A stretch of DNA of 64,000 nt, taken from contig JAVXUO010002923.1 of NCBI GenBank assembly GCA_033065855.1, positions 314,001 through 378,000 on the forward strand, given 5' to 3'. The translations under genes were made by a program, and so were the position numbers. Under the pieces are notes generated by a model that was not told where the DNA came from, did no database searches, and saw only the letters and a program-made list of their open reading frames with translations. Positions 24,761-36,076 of the stretch are shown piece by piece (position 1 is the first letter of the stretch; the number at the start of each line of letters is the position of its first letter). This DNA is from Escallonia rubra. Lineage: Eukaryota; Streptophyta; Magnoliopsida; Escalloniales; Escalloniaceae.

Positions 24761-25480
24761 ATGATAAGACACATGACACAATTTTTAGGCCCTATAGCTA
24801 AAGCTAATTTTGAAGAATGGCAAAAGACATTTCCTAGTGATTTAAAAGAAATGGCAGACTTAGGACCTAATCCTTATAATTTTGTAAACACTATACAATT
24901 AATATTAACTAGAAGAAATCCCAATACAGGGGATACCCTAATACAAACTAAAGCAGCCAGAAAATTAGAACAAGTACATTTATACAACTGGCATAATATA
25001 AAACCTTTCATGCAAGAATATTATTACTTTGTTTCACAAAGTGGCAATATTTATAGTCAAACTGCAGTTGATAAATTTTTAAATAAATTACCAGGAGCTC
25101 TAGGAAGAGAAATATATGAAACAATTAAAAAAACTTACGAAGACCCTAGATGGAAACTTTCTTTAGGAAGCATCTTTGAACAAGTTATAGAAATTTTAGT
25201 TTCTAAATGTACCAATATACAAATAGCCAGACAACTTAAAAATGAAACAAGCTTTTGTAAAGAAATATATACACCACAACATTATGGTCAAGAAGAATCA
25301 AGACCTAAATATACTAGGAAACCGTTGAAAAGACAGAAACAACCTAGAAAAACTTATTATCTAAGAAAAAGCAGAGCTAGAAAACCCTTTTTAAATCCTA
25401 AACATGTTAGAAAATATGATACCAGAAGAATATACAAAAACAAAATTACATGTTATTCATGTGGAGAACCGACCATTTAA
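24761..25480 (+). pseudogene. Caulimovirid coat protein region
   Basis: The frame has a helical core (FLGPIAKANFEEWQKTFP, NWHNIKPFMQEYYYFVSQ, VDKFLNKLPGALGREIYETI), a strongly basic tail rich in Lys and Arg (about residues 175-230), and the start of a zinc knuckle (CYSCGE) at the end. This combination is the hallmark of caulimovirid capsid proteins. This is a fossil. Confidence 0.8.
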
Positions 25481-25525
25481 GTTCTAGTTGTCCCAGAAGA
25501 CAAAAATAATAATAATTTCAAAGCA

Positions 25526-26189
25526 ATGATAGTTAATAATACCAATGAAGACCTTTTAGAAGTAGATGAAACCTTAAGCGATACAGAAAGTATATATAGC
25601 ATTAAATCAATAGATGAATACACTGAAGACATCCTTCCTATAAGTAGTGATGACGAAGAAGAAGATCTTCCAACAGAAACAACAGATCAATTAAATACTT
25701 TCTTACATTCCTTAAGAAATTCAAACGTATACAACTTTATGTTTAAACCTTTAGAAAATCAATTAACTTTAGAGGAAGATTGTACACATCATTGGGAATT
25801 AGAAAAAAGGTTTAGAGACACTCCCATGTTATATATGCACTTGGTACCCAGCCATTAAAGTCAGATGTAAATGCAATCTTTGCTATAAAGAGGCTTGCAC
25901 TAAATGTATAAAACAAAAATATAACATAGATCTACTCAAACCCATAGAATTGACCAAGAAGAATGAAAACATTTATTATGACAAAAATGTCAATAGAAGA
26001 TTAGAACACTTAGAACAGAAAGTTATTCAGCTAGAAGACTCTATCCTAACACTACAAACACAAAATTTAGAACAAGTATTTATCGAAGAAAATAATAAAC
26101 AACTACTACAAGACTTTAGCATAGAAAAATTATGTACCAAGACAAGACACAAAAACCTTATAACTTATAACTACACGAATACAAGTTAA
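25526..26189 (+). pseudogene. Caulimovirid acidic and coiled-coil region
   Basis: An acidic stretch (SSDDEEEDLPTETTDQL) is followed by a cysteine cluster and then a coiled-coil-like part (RRLEHLEQKVIQLEDSI). It lies between the coat protein and protease, where some caulimovirids have an acidic tail and a coiled coil. Function not assigned. Confidence 0.55.
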
Positions 26190-26500
26190 ACATTATTGTC
26201 AAACAATAGAAACCAATGCAATTATAGACACCGGATGCACTATTACAGTTATAGACCTCAGTGTCACAAATCAATCTTACATTAAAACTCTAGAAAATCC
26301 TATAACCAGAGTCGGGTTTTCTAATATTCCTATTTACTATACTCAGTATATTACCAAAGCATTTATTACCTTTTTAACACCCTGCAATACACAGTCTAAA
26401 CCTTATCCTTTAAACCAGGCCTGTTGTGACCTATTGCACATTTTGAAGGTAAAAGTATTCTAGGAATTAATTTTTTATTAGCTAATAATAACACCATAAC
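26190..26500 (+). pseudogene. Caulimovirid aspartic protease region
   Basis: The active-site motif IIDTGCTITVID lies near 26220-26260, just before reverse transcriptase, as in all caulimovirids. This is a fossil. Confidence 0.7.
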
Positions 26501-26586
26501 AATTACTAAAGATTTTATACAAATAGCACAAAATGTTACACACACACCCATTAATATTGATACACCATTAGAGTACGCTCAGAAGC

Positions 26587-28205
26587 GTGGTGGAAAACAT
26601 ATTAAATATATTGACAAAGGAAAAAAACAAAATATGCGAAGAATGTAGTAATGGCCAAGCAAATTGTTGTTTAAAAAACATAGAAAATTTAGATGAAAGT
26701 CTTTATATAGAAGAAATAGATGATAACGAAGATATTTATAATAATAATAATAGGATGAGCTATAACTTAATAAATCAGTTTACAAATAAACATGATATTA
26801 TTAAGGCAATAGAAAAATTACCTATTATAGGAGAAGACCCTATCAAAAGATGGGATTTAAACAAACTATATTGCAAATTAGATATTATTAATCCGGATTA
26901 TACAGTCAAAACTAAAAATATAGAAGCAAGCATCATAGATACAGAAGACTTTAAAATGCATATTAAAGAATTGTCCCAGTTAGGAGTAATTCGCCCTAGT
27001 ATTAGCCAACATAGATCAGCGGCATTCATAGTTAGAAATCATGTAGAAATTATTAGAAGCAAAAGTAGAATGGTTATTAACTACAAAAGACTTAATGACA
27101 ATATTAGAGATGATAGCTACAACATACCAAATAAAACCTTTATGTTAAGCAAAATACAAAGTAAAAAGGTTTTTAGTAAATTTGATTGTAAATCAGGTTT
27201 TTATCAAATTAAAATGTGGCCTGAAGACATTATGTGGACAGCCTTTACTATACCTGAAGGCTTATATGAATTGTTAGTTATGCCCTTTGGTCTTAAGACA
27301 GCCCCTAGTATATTTCAAAGAAAAATGGATGACATTTTTAGACCATATAATGATTTTATACTTGTATACATAGATGATATTTTACTATGTAGTAAAAACG
27401 ATACTGAACATATATCACATCTACATTTAGCTTTTAAACTCTTTGAAAAACACAGTTTAATTCTAAGTAAAAAGAAAATAGAATTATTCAAAACTAATGT
27501 CAAGTTCTTAGGAATGGAAATAGGAAAGGGTAAAATTAAGCTACAAGAACATATAGCCAAAAATATTTTAGATTTTTCAGATAAATTAGAAGGACTTAAA
27601 CAAATACAAGCTTTTCTAGGATTAGTCAATCAAGCTAGAATGTATTTCAAAGATCTTAGCAAATTAATAGGTCCTCTATATAACAAGACTCGTAAAAATG
27701 GTCAAAGACATTTTAATACAGAAGACATTAAGATAATAAAAACCATAAAAGAAAAGGTAAAACAATTACCAGACTTATATTTACCTTTAGACACAGATTA
27801 TTTAATAGTCCAAACAGATGGATGCAAAGACGAATGGGGAACAGTTCTATACTGCAAACCAAATAAATATAGTAATAAGAAAGAAGAAAGAATATGTAGA
27901 TATGCAAGTGGAAAATATAAAGAAAGTAATCAATATTTAACTAGTTTAGACTATGAATTATTAGCAATAGTTTATGCGGTTGAACATTTCAAAGCACTTT
28001 TAATTTCAAAGCATGAATTATGTATAAGAACAGATTGTGAAGCCATAGTTAGATATAACAAGAACAAGGATACCAGATATACTAATATATGGTTAAAATT
28101 TTTAGCCTCCTTAAGTAATTATAGATTAGACAGAATAGAATGACAACATATTAAAGGTACAGACAGTTCCTTAGCAGATTTATTATCCAGAAATTTTTTA
28201 TCTTA
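26587..28205 (+). pseudogene. Caulimovirid reverse transcriptase and RNase H region
   Basis: Reverse transcriptase motifs include FSKFDCKSGFYQIKM, VMPFGLKTAPSIFQRKM and the catalytic LVYIDDILLCS (about 27360-27390). RNase H follows with VQTDGC, SLDYELLAIVYAVEHF and RTDCEA. The sequence groups by eye with Caulimoviridae rather than Metaviridae (CKSGFYQI, APSIFQ). This is a well-preserved fossil part. Confidence 0.92.
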
Positions 28206-28265
28206 AGATAACCCCAATAACATTTTAACAGTAGAATCAGACAAGTTATTGTTTCCTTTTTTCAG

Positions 28266-29690
28266 ATGGCTTCATCATCTTCGATCCAGACCAGATAGTC
28301 ACAGGTAAACCAGCCTAACCCAGTTTTTCCCACACAATTCACTAGTTATATAGACAACTTAGAAAAAAATAGAATTAATTACAATGGTAATAATCTAGAA
28401 GTAATACACGTTGGATCAAGATTTCAAATCAAAGATCACAGACTTCGTCCTTTTCCAGTAGATCAGAGGACTCTTTTAGACAACTTATGACAATCTTTTA
28501 TTAAAAGAGACAACGAATGGTTTGTAAATACTGTTAATGCAGTAGCTAATTATTTTCATAAAATAAGAGACACTAAGAAGTATAATTTTTATTGTGTTTT
28601 TAAAGGCGTTATGCTAGGCATTTTTAAAAGTTACCCAGAAGCCATGGTTGGAGGAGTCGGTAATCACCTTCAACCTCGGTATAAAGGCACTATAACGTTT
28701 CTAGAAGCTACTACTCTTATGCAAACTCATTTCGGGCCTAATTACTATATTAGCCCAGAATGTCAAGACAAATCAACTACAGACACTATTGCAGATTGTG
28801 AAAACTGCAATACTTTAATTAAGCATTTTAATATATTAAAAACAAGATCAGACCATTTACTTTTAGAAAAATCATATTTTGATACGCAAATAGCCCAGCT
28901 TAAAGCACAAATACAAGTTTTAGAATTAGAAGCCAACTACTGAAAAAACAGATACACCACTATTCTTTCAAAACACCAGTCATCAAAACCCACTGCTTCC
29001 GGGGTTAAAGGAATAGCTAGTCCGGATTCACAGGCTTCCGGTAAAGACAAATCAAGTCCTGTTACAGCTGGTAGTTTGCTCAAAATTACTGAAAACCCCT
29101 CTAGTTCGGGAGAAAGAACTGCTAGTCCAGCCCCACAGGTAGCTGGTAAAGACTTATCAAATCCTGAGACCCCTGTCCGTTTGGGAAAAATGGAATTAAG
29201 AAAACAAAAGAAGAAAAAAGCAAAAAGACAAGCCCAATCAATTCAAAAGCAGGTAGCCAAGGCCTTCTCAGAAATTGTCAGTAAAGCACTAACTACAAAA
29301 ATAGATGAAGCAGAGGCAACATATAGTCTTTTCCAAGATGCACAGAGACCAAGCCAAAGTCCGGTTATTTCATCTAGCGAATCATCTGAAGATACAAAGA
29401 CATGAAGACTTCCTCTACATCGATGAAAACAAGATTCTCTTCAAAGACAAGACAACACAGCAGAAGACCCCAAGTAAGGATGATTCTGAAACACGTGTTC
29501 CTGAGACACCAGAACCATCATGCAAAGAAGGATCTTCTGGAAACAGCAACAAGACAAACAGCTGTACAAGAACCAAGACAGCTGTAAAAACATTTAGACT
29601 ACTTTCGGCTATCAGACATGACAACTTTAAGAAGAAAGAAGAAATTCTGAAGACAAGATTAGACTACTCGGAAGACAGCTGTTAAATAAA
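28266..29690 (+). pseudogene. Caulimovirid transactivator/viroplasmin-like region
   Basis: The N-terminal part contains YNFYCVFKGVMLGIFKSYPE and a further 35 or so residues that fit the viroplasmin (ORF VI) domain. Behind it is a coiled-coil-like stretch, then two related Ser/Pro-rich units (ASPDSQASGKDKSSP and ASPAPQVAGKDLSNP) and a basic Lys-rich segment. In related viruses this protein builds the inclusion body and helps ribosomes reinitiate. This is a fossil. Confidence 0.7.
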
Positions 29691-30599
29691 GGACAACTTT
29701 TACTTTAAAACACTATTTACTTTAAAGACTTTCTTAAAAGTTAGTTGTAATGTAGTCCTTTAGTCATATCCAATAGGACACCTGTAAACATAGGCAATCG
29801 TGTAAATGCCCTGTTCATAGCTTTTCTCTGCCTATTTAAGCGAAGACAGATTTCATTTGTAGATACGACTTCCAATTTTTGAGCAATCAAACACTCTTTC
29901 TCAAAGTTTCCTCTACCTTCTTCATGTTATCTAACCCTTCACTATAAACTTCGCAATTTCCAGTTCCAGTACTTAGCTGCATTATTTCAAGTAAGCCTTT
30001 TATTCTTTTAAACTTGTCTATTATTCTGGGGTGAACACGCTCTTGCGGTGAAAAGCATTCTATGAATTGAAAGAAATTATCTCAGGTCTAGTATGACTGA
30101 AAACAACTCCATATAGTTTTGATTTAAAAGAGATCATATGGCATTTACTTGGATTCAAATAGACTCTGTAAAAATTTTAAAATGATTATGCTTACCCCTA
30201 GTTCTTGTCTGAAATATTTTCGATTATGCTTTCTCAATGAACTCTCAAAGTTATCCCAAAGATTAAACAAAAGTGGGAGCGAGTCATTTAAGGTCATTTG
30301 CCGAAGTGATGGCGTTTTGAACCTGTCGACTAACGCATGCCCTGAGTTTATCTAGAACGATAACTCTGATAGTTCAAACCAGCATCCGGAGATTTTATTT
30401 TAGACTCAGATCTAACCACTGCATTTTGAAATTTTAAAACTCAAAACCCAGACTCTCTCTAAGATCTAAGTTTTTGACACATTTTCTCTTTAATCTTCTC
30501 TCTATTCCGCTGCCTTTTCATATGTGCTATGCTTTCGTCCAATATGGTCAAGGTCTAACCGGGGACTTTTTGTTTTCCAGCCAAAACCCTCTCCCATTT
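29691..30599 (+). other. Caulimovirid intergenic and leader region
   Basis: No gene. It holds the putative RNA promoter (TATA at 29833) and then about 700 bp of leader with several short upstream frames, up to the primer site. Long leaders with small ORFs are known from caulimovirids. Confidence 0.6.
29833..29839 (+). promoter_or_regulatory. Putative caulimovirid TATA box
   Basis: TATTTAA occurs in CTGCCTATTTAAGCGAAGAC, about 770 bp before the primer site and after the last ORF of the transcription unit. This matches the usual 35S-type promoter position. Confidence 0.5.
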
Positions 30600-30612
30600 T
30601 GGTATCAGAGCC
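30600..30612 (+). other. tRNA-iMet primer binding site (caulimovirid)
   Basis: TGGTATCAGAGCC is a perfect match to the initiator-Met tRNA complement. By convention it marks position one of a caulimovirid genome. It is followed 90 bases later by the first ORF. Confidence 0.9.
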
Positions 30613-30700
30613 ATAAATCCTTGGCTTCTGAAGAGATAATTATCAAGTAAAGGAGAATGTCTTAGTAACCCAGAGCAAGTAACCCATTTTTTCTGAAAGA

Positions 30701-31705
30701 ATGGGCAATTCATATTCGTTTAATGATCCTACTATTTATGAAGTAGATTATGAAGAATTTCGTAGATTCTATGTAGCCTTAGAATTAATAGATGACACTA
30801 ATGATAGAATTAGATTTAATATTTCTGAAGGCACTTTGTTATTGAAATATAATCTGTTAAGGTATTATATGCTTATTATTTTAAACATAAATGCTATAAT
30901 AGCATACTTAAATGATTATCTAAAACACTTAGTAGGTTTTTATATATATTTAAAAGACATGGATAACAATAGTTACTATCATAATGAATACATAAATCAA
31001 ATAATAGCAAGACCAAACATAGATAGATTTAGACAAATAGCTGAGAGACATGAAACAAATTCTTTAGAAAATATAACTAACCATATACATACCCTACAAA
31101 TAGGTAATAATGACAATAATTTAGAAGACCAAAGACAGTATACACATTCCAAGCTAATGTCAGATAGAAATCTAGATCTGGAACCATACCAAGAACCGTT
31201 TAATTTTGACGACATGATTAATAACTTTAATCTAGACCATCAGACAACGTCAGCCATTTTAGACACTTTTAATAAATTTTTTACTGCCTTAGAAATAATT
31301 GATTTTAGAAATGGTAGAATAAGACATTTTATAGACACTGATTCTATTACACTTTTATATAATCCTTTATCTTTTTATATCAGATATTTTCTGAATTTAG
31401 ATTTATTATTAGAAGAGTTTGATATTTTCTTTCAACACCTTATTGGCTTTTATATACATCTAAAAGACCAACAAAATAATGAACTTTATTATAGTGAGTT
31501 TCATAGGCAACTTAGACAAATAGACGAACAAACAACTTTAGAAAATTTAGGAATACCTACAGAAATAGTAAACAATATGGCAAATTTAGAACTAAAATCA
31601 GACCATGACTATGAAGATTATCTAAATTATAATGAAGACAACAATGATTGTCCATGGGATGATGAAGCCTTGGCTAATTTAGACAACACTCTAGGAGGTA
31701 TATAG
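30701..31705 (+). pseudogene. Caulimovirid first ORF, 334 codons, two-repeat protein of unknown role
   Basis: The frame is open from the ATG (MGNSYSFNDPTIYEVDYEEF) to the stop. Two segments resemble each other: about residues 10-108 (FYVALELIDDTNDRIRFNIS ... HLVGFYIYLKD ... YYHNEY) and about residues 188-278 (FFTALEIIDFRNGRIRHFID ... HLIGFYIHLKD ... YYSEFH). The tail is acidic. It follows the primer site directly, the place of the first ORF in related genera. I do not recognise a known domain. It is listed as a fossil part, though it looks whole. Confidence 0.7.
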
Positions 31706-31756
31706 ATTTAATGTCTACAAACAAACAACTTGAATACTTAAACCTACAAACAGACA

Positions 31757-32922
31757 AGTACTCGAATTCCTTCTGTCATGAAATCATTGAAGAGAGGGTT
31801 GTCTGGCGTATTTAGGTAGATGAAGTTGTGCAGAACAAAACAAGCGTTGACAATACTATTTTGCCTGATAAGGTTGGAAACATGTCCTTCAGAACTCCAA
31901 AGCATTGTTCTCGGTGCATTTCTTGGTCCCTCAAAATCGTTCAGGTGGTAGCGCTCGCCACGTTATGGGGCTAAATAACCATCCACATTATTGTATCCAC
32001 TGTCAAGCACGTAGTACTAATCTGCGAACCAAAATTCTTGTATCGTCTTATATAAATTTTTGTAATTTGGACTCTAAATTTTGTAACTCATTTACTTACT
32101 CGGAGTGGGCCAAGGGAAATCAACATCTGCTAATGTGATGACTTCGGCATGAACTCTTGAATCATTCGTACTTCCCTCCCATCCCACATTGACAAATGTA
32201 AAAATCATGTTAAAGTTACAGGCGGCCATCACGTTCTGGGATATAATCCCTTTCCTTGAACGACATGCATTCATCTTTGATTTGGGTAGAACGGCTGCCA
32301 CAATTGTGCCGTCAATCGCACCAATGCAATCCTGTAGAAATAGGGGTAGATTAAATCACGTTAGTCAGCGGCCCAACATTAATCTAATTTACGAACAACA
32401 TAGCCTTAACTGAAGCTGGTGCTAGTACCTTGAAGTAAGGGTAGTACTTCGAACTGTTTAGTACGTGCGGATCGACATCGTCCGTAGCCTGCGGCTTTAT
32501 GATTAACATTCCAAGGTAACCCAAAACCCAAGCAACACGTTTAATGGTTCGGCGTATGGTATCAAGTGAGCATTGAAACCGTTCACACAATTGCCGCATT
32601 CATTATGTGTGACTAACACAATTCAAGAAAATGCCTAACGCCTTTTCAACACCGACGTGAGTGTGTGCGTCATCACTAAGCCATCCATTATCTCTAAGAG
32701 TCGCTGCCAACAAATGCATCATGATACATCCTTATTACATTATACATTCTAGACAGATGACCATTCAATAATTCTTGCCGATGAGCACTCTTAGTAAGTA
32801 CAGATGTATACATATGCACATCTCTGTTCTATTTTCTCTAACATGTAAATGTCATGAAGGTCATCATCTGATGATGACGTGTCACCATTAGGCCATGTAA
32901 CATTGGCTTGCGAAGATGACAT
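31757..32922 (-). pseudogene. Harbinger DDE transposase, copy A (broken)
   Basis: The start is MSSSQANVTWPNGDTSSSDD. Helix-turn-helix-like text follows (MRQLCERFQCSLDTIRRTIK). The catalytic part includes the first-Asp region DCIGAIDGT and the following KSKMNACRSRKG. It has several stops and frameshifts. The second Asp region is not readable and the C-terminus ends at the caulimovirid border. The family cuts and pastes DNA with the help of the Myb/SANT protein. Confidence 0.8.
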
Positions 32923-33249
32923 TGCAGTATAATAATTATGCGAATGGTAACTTGCAGTATAAGATGACATTGTAATATTTTGTTACTAAATGAACAAAAT
33001 ATTTGCCAAGCAGTGGTTTACACATACAGGCACGCTAATATACATTGGATAAATTTCTAAGAGTCAACGTTAATATAAGATAGAAACCATAATCTACCAC
33101 AATCATTCAAAAATTGCCACTGATACACAACAGTGGACTTGCCCAACACAAATGTTCAGCAAAACAAATTAGCAGAAATTCACACAATAGCATGAATTTT
33201 TGAAAACACAGTTCATCGTAACCAAACACAGATCTTAGGGAACCAAATA

Positions 33250-34247
33250 CGCTAACCACTACAAACGGCAAAAGTTGGGTCAATTGAGGAACATGATGTG
33301 GAGATTCTTCGCACTAAAACAGTGCATTGCAGCCACGTATTGCTCACCAGGAATGTCCGGAAGTTCATTGAGTGCCTGCATGCACCTGTTAATGATGTAC
33401 ACATCATCAACGATGTGCTCTTGTTGGAATTTGGAGTTAACCTCAAGCTGATATTTATGTACTATGGCCCTGGAGCACATCATCCACGTATCAAGCACAA
33501 TGTCAATTTTCAAGGACTGGATTCCTTGCTAGAACGCACGTTGATGGGGGTACCCTTTGACCTATGTTTCGTCCCCACATCCGTAACATGAATATCATCG
33601 TCAAGGTCAATAGCAACGCCCCCTAAACCCTTACTAGAAGCTCCGACATACTCAAGGTATTTCTCCTTCTCCTCAGCACTAGTCAAAGGTCATTGCATTG
33701 ATGAACGTGACAGTTTACCGTGGACTCCGAGTAAATCAGGGCCAGATTGTCATAATTAGCACACCTTTTTCCACGGAACTGCCTAGCTTTGTTTGCTTAC
33801 ATAAAATTCACGTAAAATTTGGTGCTTTATACGTATATATGCATAAAATTATAACCTATATTAATGTGATTAAAATGTATATAGTCAAGATGAGTGTGGT
33901 ACCCTTATGTAGTTGTCCCAAACATCATCTGAAGCAGTGCATGTCTGGGTTGCGTGATCCCACCCGAACCCAGTGTGATTCCGCAACCTTGTGAACTTGC
34001 GATACTTAATACACAGCCTACTGTGCTTTGACTTTAATTGTGCCCGTTTGAATTGTGTGCCAGACATCGCAAACATGTTCTTCTCAAGCTGCTCCCATTG
34101 TTTGTCCTTAAAGGTGGAAGACTGATAGGGATGTTTCTTTTTTAGCTCAGCCATTAAATTGACAAATAAGGCCTTTACGCGCGGAGGCCACAGAACTTCG
34201 TCTAATCCCCCTCGGAAACCAGAAATGTCCACAAATGAATCGGACAT
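33250..34247 (-). pseudogene. Myb/SANT-like gene of Harbinger copy A
   Basis: Exon 1 (about 33903-34247) has LWPPRVKALFVNLMAELKKK, the HTGFGWDHATQTCTASDDVW signature and DNYIR. This is a Myb/SANT-like DNA-binding domain of the kind Harbinger elements use to bring transposase to the DNA ends. Copy A keeps about 30 residues in the middle of the domain that copy B has lost. A second exon follows, with stops. Confidence 0.8.
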
Positions 34248-34693
34248 CTACAATCATGCACATAAACATATTAAAATGTTCTATTTTTCTGGTTTCATGT
34301 CATTCTCAAGCTACTTTACTTTGCATGTGCAATACTTAACGATAACCTCACAATGTGCTTAATTACTCTAATTGAACGAGTGTGTGTCATATTCAATTAA
34401 AAAAAATGGTACACAACCGCACATGTCTAATTTGCTACATAATATGGCAATATACAGTACGCAATGATTAATAAAGATACTCAACATTAATGCAGCTTAC
34501 ATGGCTCATTAAAAATCTTCACAAAAAGTGTTCAAAGCACATTGAAGCATATAAACAACAAATCCCAACTAAAAGGATGCGGGTTTACTTCTCGGGCCAC
34601 TGTTGACCTTCTCATACATGCCATTGGAGGCATTAGGGGAAAGGGTGATAGAGACTCGTCGTGCAATTGTATTCCGCTTGGTCCGCCATAACC

Positions 34694-34906
34694 TTAAGAA
34701 TGAATTTCTAGGTCCGGAGGAGGTTGTTCAAGAGAATTAATACGTATTTCCCAACAAGATTTGTAAAGGACATAAGCAGCATTAGCTCCACCACGTTTAC
34801 AATATTTTTTAAAAACACAGTTGAGAAATCTAGACACTTGCCATTCACATTCTTCCCATGTGATGTCGGGCTTTCGACCGACAAACACAACATACCAACG
34901 AGGCAT
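34694..34906 (-). pseudogene. Viroplasmin-domain small gene, Harbinger copy A
   Basis: From the ATG at 34906 the minus strand reads MPRWYVVFVGRKPD, TWEECEWQV, CVFKKYCKRGGANAAYVLYK. This is the fold seen at the N-terminus of RNase H1 and in caulimovirus protein VI (viroplasmin domain: aromatic-YVVF-GRKPG-W-EC-QV ... A-AYL-Y). Relative to copy B it lacks two residues before TWEEC and ends earlier. See copy B for context. Confidence 0.75.
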
Positions 34907-35004
34907 TACTATCCCTATCATAAAAAATGACATATACAAGACAAGATTTATTAGCTTTTAATGTTATTATTAGACCTTAATAAACATCAGTACATTAGAG
35001 TGTC

Positions 35005-35618
35005 TAGGGGGCTTACAAAAAAAGCATCTTTTTCGTAATCATTACAAAAACGGAAAACAAATTCTGATTACGTTGAATAAGGGTTTATACTCCAACGAAT
35101 AAGGGTTGAATAAGGGTTTATACTCCAACGAATTTCAGTAAAAGTTTTTTTTCTTTTCTAGTAGTTTATAAAATTCTTCGACTTGGGAACTTTGAAGTAT
35201 ATTACAGAGGGCTTAGCTAATGTCTATTTGCATCATACTGTGTGATATATGTTTGGTGAAGGTTCTCACTGAATTAGGGTTTGTTCATATCTAATACATA
35301 ATTACATGACACCTCTACTGTAATACAAAAATGTAACTAAAAGTAATTTATTAGCAATCTTTTGCGATAAAAGTTTAACAATAGCGATAAAATTCGTTAA
35401 GTGACAATCTTTTGCCAGTAGAACTCCTATAACATAGACGTTGTACAAGATAGGATGTCGCATAAGCCTAGATTAAGCAATAGCCCCTACAGTAGCCCCT
35501 AATTACTCTCTTTAATTAACATTATACAATTATGGTATTTTTCATTTTTTCTGTTCAATGTTTCAAAAAAACCTTAATATTACAGGGCATGGCATTTCTC
35601 TTTTGTTAATTACTATAG
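35005..35618. other. Spacer between the two Harbinger arms
   Basis: The spacer is AT-rich with no gene. A 32-bp unit (GTTGAATAAGGGTTTATACT-type) is duplicated near 35070-35135. Neither arm's matching sequence extends into it. Confidence 0.6.
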
Positions 35619-35716
35619 GACACTCTAATGTACTGATGTTTATTAAGGTTTAATCATAACATTAAAAGCTAATAAGTCTCATGCTGTATATGTCCTTTTT
35701 TATGATAGGGATAATA

Positions 35717-36076
35717 ATGCCTCATTGGTATGTTATGTTTGTCGATCGAAGGCCCGACATTTACGACACATGGGAAGAATGTGAACTGCAAGTGTCTGGA
35801 TTTCCCAACTGTGTTTTTAAAAAATATTGTAAACGTGGTGAAGCCAGTGCTGCTTATGTCCTTTACAAATCTCGTTGGGAAAGACGTATTGAACCTCTTC
35901 GACAACCTCCTCCGGCAACACCAACCATGGCCGACCTAGCAATTCATTCTCAAGGTTTTGGTGGACCAAGCGGAACACAATTACACGACGAGTCTCTAGC
36001 ACCCTTTCCCCCAATGCCTCATATGGCATGGATGAGGGCCAATAGTGGCCAGAGAAGTGAACCCGCATCTTTTTAG
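35717..36076 (+). CDS. Viroplasmin-domain protein encoded in Harbinger copy B
   Basis: The ORF has about 119 codons from ATG 35717 (an in-frame ATG upstream at 35681 is possible). Residues 1-60 are the domain: MPHWYVMFVDRRPDIYDTWE, ECELQVSGFPNCVFKKYCKR, GEASAAYVLYK. The rest is Pro-rich and low complexity. In RNase H1 this fold binds RNA-DNA hybrid or double-stranded RNA, and in caulimoviruses it is part of protein VI. It lies upstream of the Myb/SANT gene on the same strand, and the same order is kept in copy A, so it seems to belong to the element. It is open and unbroken here. A role in binding nucleic acid is inference. Confidence 0.75.
   Translation: MPHWYVMFVDRRPDIYDTWEECELQVSGFPNCVFKKYCKRGEASAAYVLYKSRWERRIEPLRQPPPATPTMADLAIHSQGFGGPSGTQLHDESLAPFPPMPHMAWMRANSGQRSEPASF

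Larger units (their letters stand above)
14985..31755 (+). mobile_element. Endogenous caulimovirid (plant pararetrovirus) copy, split by a copia element
   Basis: Parts in order: movement protein, a spacer region, coat protein with zinc knuckle, acidic/coiled-coil region, protease, reverse transcriptase and RNase H, a transactivator-like protein with a viroplasmin domain, an intergenic region with a TATA box, the tRNA-iMet primer site (30600-30612), and a first ORF after it. Without the inserted copia element (16523-24635 plus a 5-bp duplication) it is about 8.65 kb, close to a full viral genome. The order is circularly permuted, as expected of an integrated circular virus. A separate first ORF and transactivator, with pol apart from the coat protein, is closest to the solendovirus/cavemovirus type of layout, but I cannot assign a genus. 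It is a fossil with several breaks, although the pol and first-ORF parts remain well preserved. It is older than the copia element inside it. Confidence 0.9.
31756..35004 (-). mobile_element. PIF/Harbinger copy A, left arm of an inverted pair
   Basis: Reading on the minus strand from the inner end: a viroplasmin-domain gene, a Myb/SANT-like gene, and a DDE transposase. The arm is the reverse complement of 35619-39028 with many mismatches and indels. Its outer end abuts the caulimovirid near 31756 and lacks the last transposase segment that copy B has. No clear terminal inverted repeats or 3-bp target duplications were identified. Confidence 0.85.

Noticed and set aside
14985-31755. Reading the caulimovirid as a Ty3/gypsy element because of its RT and RNase H
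   Set aside because: There is no integrase or LTR; movement protein, basic coat protein with zinc knuckle and viroplasmin-type protein point to Caulimoviridae.
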